A DNA stretch of 64,000 nt from Halobacillus dabanensis (GTDB taxonomy: Bacteria > Bacillota > Bacilli > Bacillales > Halobacillaceae): positions 57,788 through 121,787 of the forward strand of contig NZ_FOSB01000012.1 in NCBI RefSeq assembly GCF_900114165.1, written 5' to 3'. Position numbers and translations under genes: made by a program. This document shows, piece after piece, positions 62,844 through 64,000 of this stretch (position 1 is the stretch's first letter; each line of letters starts with the position of its first letter). The notes beneath the pieces are model-generated. The model was not told the origin of the DNA and searched no databases. It was given only the letters and a program-made list of their open reading frames with translations.

Positions 62844-63755
62844 TTAACATGCTTTCCTTTCCATTACTTGATTTCCAAGCTTTCTCTTCCATGTCGATAA
62901 AAACACACCAGCAAAAATAACTGCAAGACCGAGGATAAGGTTACTGGTGACAGGTTCTCCTAAAAGTACGCGCCCCCAGAAGAGCGCCGTCACAGGAACA
63001 AGATATGTAACCATGCTTGCAAATTCGGCTCCACCATGATCAATCATATAATAGAATAATAAGTGAGCGATCCCGGATCCCATGCATCCTAAACCGACCA
63101 CACTTAATACAAAGGAAGAATCTACAGAGTTTTGCAATTCCTTAAAAAAGCCAGGGTCTGTAAAAAGGACCCCTAAAGCACCGATTGCTGCACCGACTAA
63201 TAACGCTACGGAGGTAAGTAAACTTACGTCAAACCCACGCAAATGTTTTCTCGTATAATTGGATACGAAACCATAACAGGACGTAGCTAAAATCATTGTA
63301 CCTACCCCTACGAAATGATCTGAGAGAATTGCCCCAAACTCAAACCCGGTCAGCACTAAAATACCAAAGAACCCGACCATAATACCACCCCACTGCCTCA
63401 CGTTCAGAAAGACAGAGAAGGCAACAAAACCAATCAATCCCGTCATAATAGGAGTGAGAGCATTTAGAACAGCAGCAGTGTTACTTGTGACAACCGTTTG
63501 ACTCAACGCTATTAACCCCCAAGGTAAACCTGCATTAAATACTCCTACAATTATCAATACTTTCCACGGCATCATGGAGGGAAGGTTTCCACGTTTCCAT
63601 TTCTGAATAACTAACGGGAGAAGAATGACGGCCCCCGCTAAGCAGCGTAAAAAAACTGTTCCCCAAACACCAGACGTATCAATTAACGTCTCTATAAAAA
63701 CAAAAGATAACCCCCAAATTAAACTTAACGTGAATAGAGCTCCGAATAATTTCAT
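62844..63755 (-). CDS. EamA/DMT family exporter
   Basis: A 303-residue drug/metabolite transporter with ten predicted helices in two EamA repeats. 'SLIWGLSFVFIETLIDTSGVWGTVFLRCLAG' (in parts) opens the first, and 'HGGAEFASMVTYLVPVTALFWGRVLLGE' (in parts) closes the second. The substrate is unknown. AAGGAG precedes the ATG at 63755 by eight bases. It lies between the AI-2E gene and the rRNA operon end, on the same strand as both. Confidence 0.88.
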   Translation of the reverse strand: MKLFGALFTLSLIWGLSFVFIETLIDTSGVWGTVFLRCLAGAVILLPLVIQKWKRGNLPSMMPWKVLIIVGVFNAGLPWGLIALSQTVVTSNTAAVLNALTPIMTGLIGFVAFSVFLNVRQWGGIMVGFFGILVLTGFEFGAILSDHFVGVGTMILATSCYGFVSNYTRKHLRGFDVSLLTSVALLVGAAIGALGVLFTDPGFFKELQNSVDSSFVLSVVGLGCMGSGIAHLLFYYMIDHGGAEFASMVTYLVPVTALFWGRVLLGEPVTSNLILGLAVIFAGVFLSTWKRKLGNQVMERKAC

Positions 63756-63836
63756 GTTTCTATCTCCTTTTAGGAAAAGTGGATTGGGATAATTATACAA
63801 TATCTCTATACTTTATCAGATTAACTTATCCTCCAC

Positions 63837-63877
63837 AATACAAAAACACCCTTTCAGGATAAATCCTGAAAGGGTGA
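63837..63877 (-). terminator. rRNA operon terminator
   Basis: CACCCTTTCAGGAT and ATCCTGAAAGGGTG around a two-base loop, followed by TTTTTG on the minus strand, directly after the 5S gene. Confidence 0.92.
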
Positions 63878-63883
63878 CAGTTG

Positions 63884-63999
63884 ATGTGGCGGCGTCCTAC
63901 TCTCACGGGGGTAAACCCGACTACCATCGGCGCTGAAGAGCTTAACTGCTGTGTTCGGCATGGGAACAGGTGTGACCTCTTCGCCTTCACCACCACATC
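63884..63999 (-). rRNA. rrf: 5S ribosomal RNA
   Basis: Read on the minus strand: TGTGGTGGTGAAGGCGAAG, 'GTTCCCATGCCGAACACAGC', 'GTTAAGCTCTTCAGCGCCGA' and 'GAGAGTAGGACGCCGCCACA', a complete Bacillus-type 5S. About 115 bases. It is the last gene of an rRNA operon whose 16S and 23S genes lie beyond the right edge. End positions may be off by one or two bases. Confidence 0.97.
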
Positions 64000-64000
64000 A

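Noticed and set aside
63884..64000. Considered whether 23S rRNA also enters the window.
   Set aside because: Only the 5S sequence is present; the minus-strand order places 23S beyond the right edge.

Overview
The window looks like the chromosome of a low-to-mid GC, moderately halophilic, aerobic endospore-lineage Bacillaceae member, most likely Halobacillus or a close relative. The reasons are strong AGGAGG-type ribosome binding sites, frequent TTG/GTG starts, Bacillus-type regulators (GlnR/TnrA, CcpA and LexA boxes, S-box, G-box), acidic proteins, and close matches to families such as YueI, YpuA, YtvA, YdbM and YfkM. The genus is inferred from protein recall; no database search was run.

Layout. 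0.1-2.3 kb: yueI, a lipid kinase and two GNAT acetyltransferases. 2.4-6.8 kb: a CstA-family transporter downstream of a LytS/LytT two-component pair, a likely pyruvate or carbon sensing unit. 6.9-11.6 kb: an omega-amidase (mtnU) and an aminotransferase (mtnE) bracketing bacterial nitric oxide synthase and a CoA-disulfide reductase. 12.2-19 kb: small hypotheticals, an aldehyde dehydrogenase, ElaA, a DUF2254 membrane protein, a relic of a cation efflux gene, a flavin-split-barrel protein, a DUF915 hydrolase and a methyltransferase. 19.1-22.8 kb: a cobalamin riboswitch in front of class I ribonucleotide reductase nrdAB. 22.9-24.9 kb: a GlnR/TnrA-controlled glnK-amt operon whose PII gene has an out-of-frame start. 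24.95-25.24 kb: a LexA box, a 31-residue holin-like toxin and a likely antisense RNA. 25.7-26.9 kb: an ECF sigma/anti-sigma pair. 27-31.5 kb: uracil-DNA glycosylase, a CaCA exchanger, a carotenoid desaturase and small membrane proteins.

31.9-39.5 kb: a dicarboxylate/glutamate symporter, an acetyl-CoA synthetase paralogue, an S-box-controlled O-acetylhomoserine sulfhydrylase fused to a CoA-binding domain, a second trans-sulfuration enzyme and a NUDIX hydrolase. 39.7-50.5 kb: a PAS-GAF-GGDEF-EAL protein, several hypotheticals, an acetoin/diacetyl reductase, a Sco lipoprotein, YpuA, a DoxX protein and YfkM. 50.4-56.9 kb: acyl-CoA dehydrogenase, a DDAH-family enzyme, the guanine riboswitch-xpt-pbuX operon, a LOV-STAS photoreceptor and a nucleotidyltransferase. 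56.8-63.8 kb: two LysR regulators, each divergent from a transporter gene (MFS; YeiH), an AI-2E family protein and an EamA exporter. The window closes with a 5S rRNA on the minus strand, so an rRNA operon lies beyond the right edge.

Themes. Three metabolite riboswitches (B12, SAM, guanine) and several protein operators can be read directly. Four dispersed repeats sit in gaps; two share both ends with a third and look like MITE-type elements. The strongest candidates for something undescribed are the apparently SOS-controlled type I toxin-antitoxin locus, the MITE-like family, the A7 frameshift at the start of the PII gene, and an 11-bp palindrome that recurs just after stop codons. Gene starts were re-chosen by ribosome binding site wherever a longer open frame existed.
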